30,836 bases of DNA from JBEKIK01 sp050013075 (GTDB lineage: Bacteria; Planctomycetota; Planctomycetia; Pirellulales; Thermoguttaceae). The stretch spans positions 1 through 30,836 of the forward strand of contig JBEKFZ010000050.1 in the NCBI GenBank assembly GCA_050013075.1, given 5' to 3'. This document shows positions 30,717 through 30,836 of this stretch, one piece after another. Numbering within the stretch: the first letter of the stretch is position 1; each line of letters opens with the position of its first letter. The position numbers were made by a program, and so were the translations under genes. The notes beneath the pieces are model-generated. The model saw only the letters and a list, made by a program, of their open reading frames with translations. It was not told where the DNA came from and did no database searches.

Positions 30717-30836
30717 TCAGCAGAATTCGTGGGTGAATTCTGGCTGTGGGAGGTCTCCAAGTTGATGATATAAAGCGATTTCAATCGCTTCTTGCGTGCG
30801 AAAACCGTACGCTTTTCTCATAGTCAGTTTTACATT
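30717..30836 (-). pseudogene. C-terminal end of an ISL3-like transposase (runs off the window edge)
   Basis: On the minus strand a frame is open from the right edge to a TGA at 30717-30719. It encodes 39 residues: NVKLTMRKAYGF, then EIALYHQLGDLPQPEFTHEFC. The start resembles the NxK(I/V)KL..R.AYGFR segment near the end of ISL3-family DDE transposases. The ending ALYH.LG.LP.PE.TH.F is one I associate with transposase C-termini in this type of genome. The rest lies outside, so whether the element is intact is unknown. Confidence 0.55.

Noticed and set aside
30641..30784. N-terminal extension of the 30017 gene from a TTG at 30784
   Set aside because: It overlaps the transposase remnant in another frame and lacks a ribosome site; the ATG at 30640 has GGAG at the right distance.

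Overview
The window looks like a chromosomal segment from a moderately GC-rich, Gram-negative-type bacterium, most likely a member of the Planctomycetota/PVC group. This is inferred from gene content: a PEP-CTERM protein, a FloA flotillin, a very large AsmA-like protein, a MoxR/DUF58/transglutaminase cluster, an endonuclease-type MutL and sigma-54 control of nitrogen genes. No rRNA, tRNA or CRISPR array was found. Core genes are GC-rich. The segments at 19.0-20.9 kb and 28.2-30.8 kb are clearly AT-rich and look acquired.

Layout. 1-366: C-terminus of a PEP-CTERM protein, followed by hairpins and a 55-bp structured repeat. 702-2174 (-): nicotinate phosphoribosyltransferase with an operator-like palindrome upstream. 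2474-7315 (+): MoxR ATPase, DUF58 protein and transglutaminase TgpA-like membrane protein, probably one functional module. 7405-9060 (+): divergent YchF-like P-loop NTPase and a flavodoxin-fold NAD(P)H oxidoreductase. 10887-9103 (-): amt-glnK operon behind a near-consensus sigma-54 promoter, with amt broken by a one-base frameshift. 12211-11219 (-): floA. 16664-12462 (-): AsmA-like protein plus MBL-fold hydrolase. 19024-17132 (-): mutL. 19.1-20.9 kb: GxxExxY and FRG-domain genes among octamer arrays. 22339-20939 (-): sigma-54 response regulator. 22465-24651 (+): Uma2-like stub, exported transglutaminase/TPR protein and a second PII protein. 28713-24693 (-): ORF6N-domain protein, glnE and an orphan CopG-type antitoxin. 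28.8-30.8 kb (-): three unrecognised genes and the C-terminal end of an ISL3-like transposase at the right edge.

Nitrogen control recurs across the window: amt, two glnB/glnK-type genes, glnE and an NtrC-class activator lie within 20 kb, and the amt promoter is of the class such an activator would drive. No glutamine synthetase, GlnD or NtrB is present here.

The most unusual structure is non-coding. Nine sites, eight of them intergenic, carry short degenerate arrays with an exact 7-base period, each with a different word (GTGGRCA, AACTGAA, TTCAGTT, CAATTTG, NNNNCTA, TTGCAAT, CAGTTCT, CNGCCCA, TTCYGCG). Around the GxxExxY/FRG segment there are five arrays with an exact 8-base period (CGAAANNN or its complement). 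One heptamer array runs into the 3' end of glnE and supplies its last residues.

Gene-free stretches over 300 bases. 367-701 holds a direct repeat, two hairpins and the 55-bp element. 10888-11218 holds the amt promoter and a possible activator site. 16665-17131 holds two heptamer arrays and a 76-bp hairpin.
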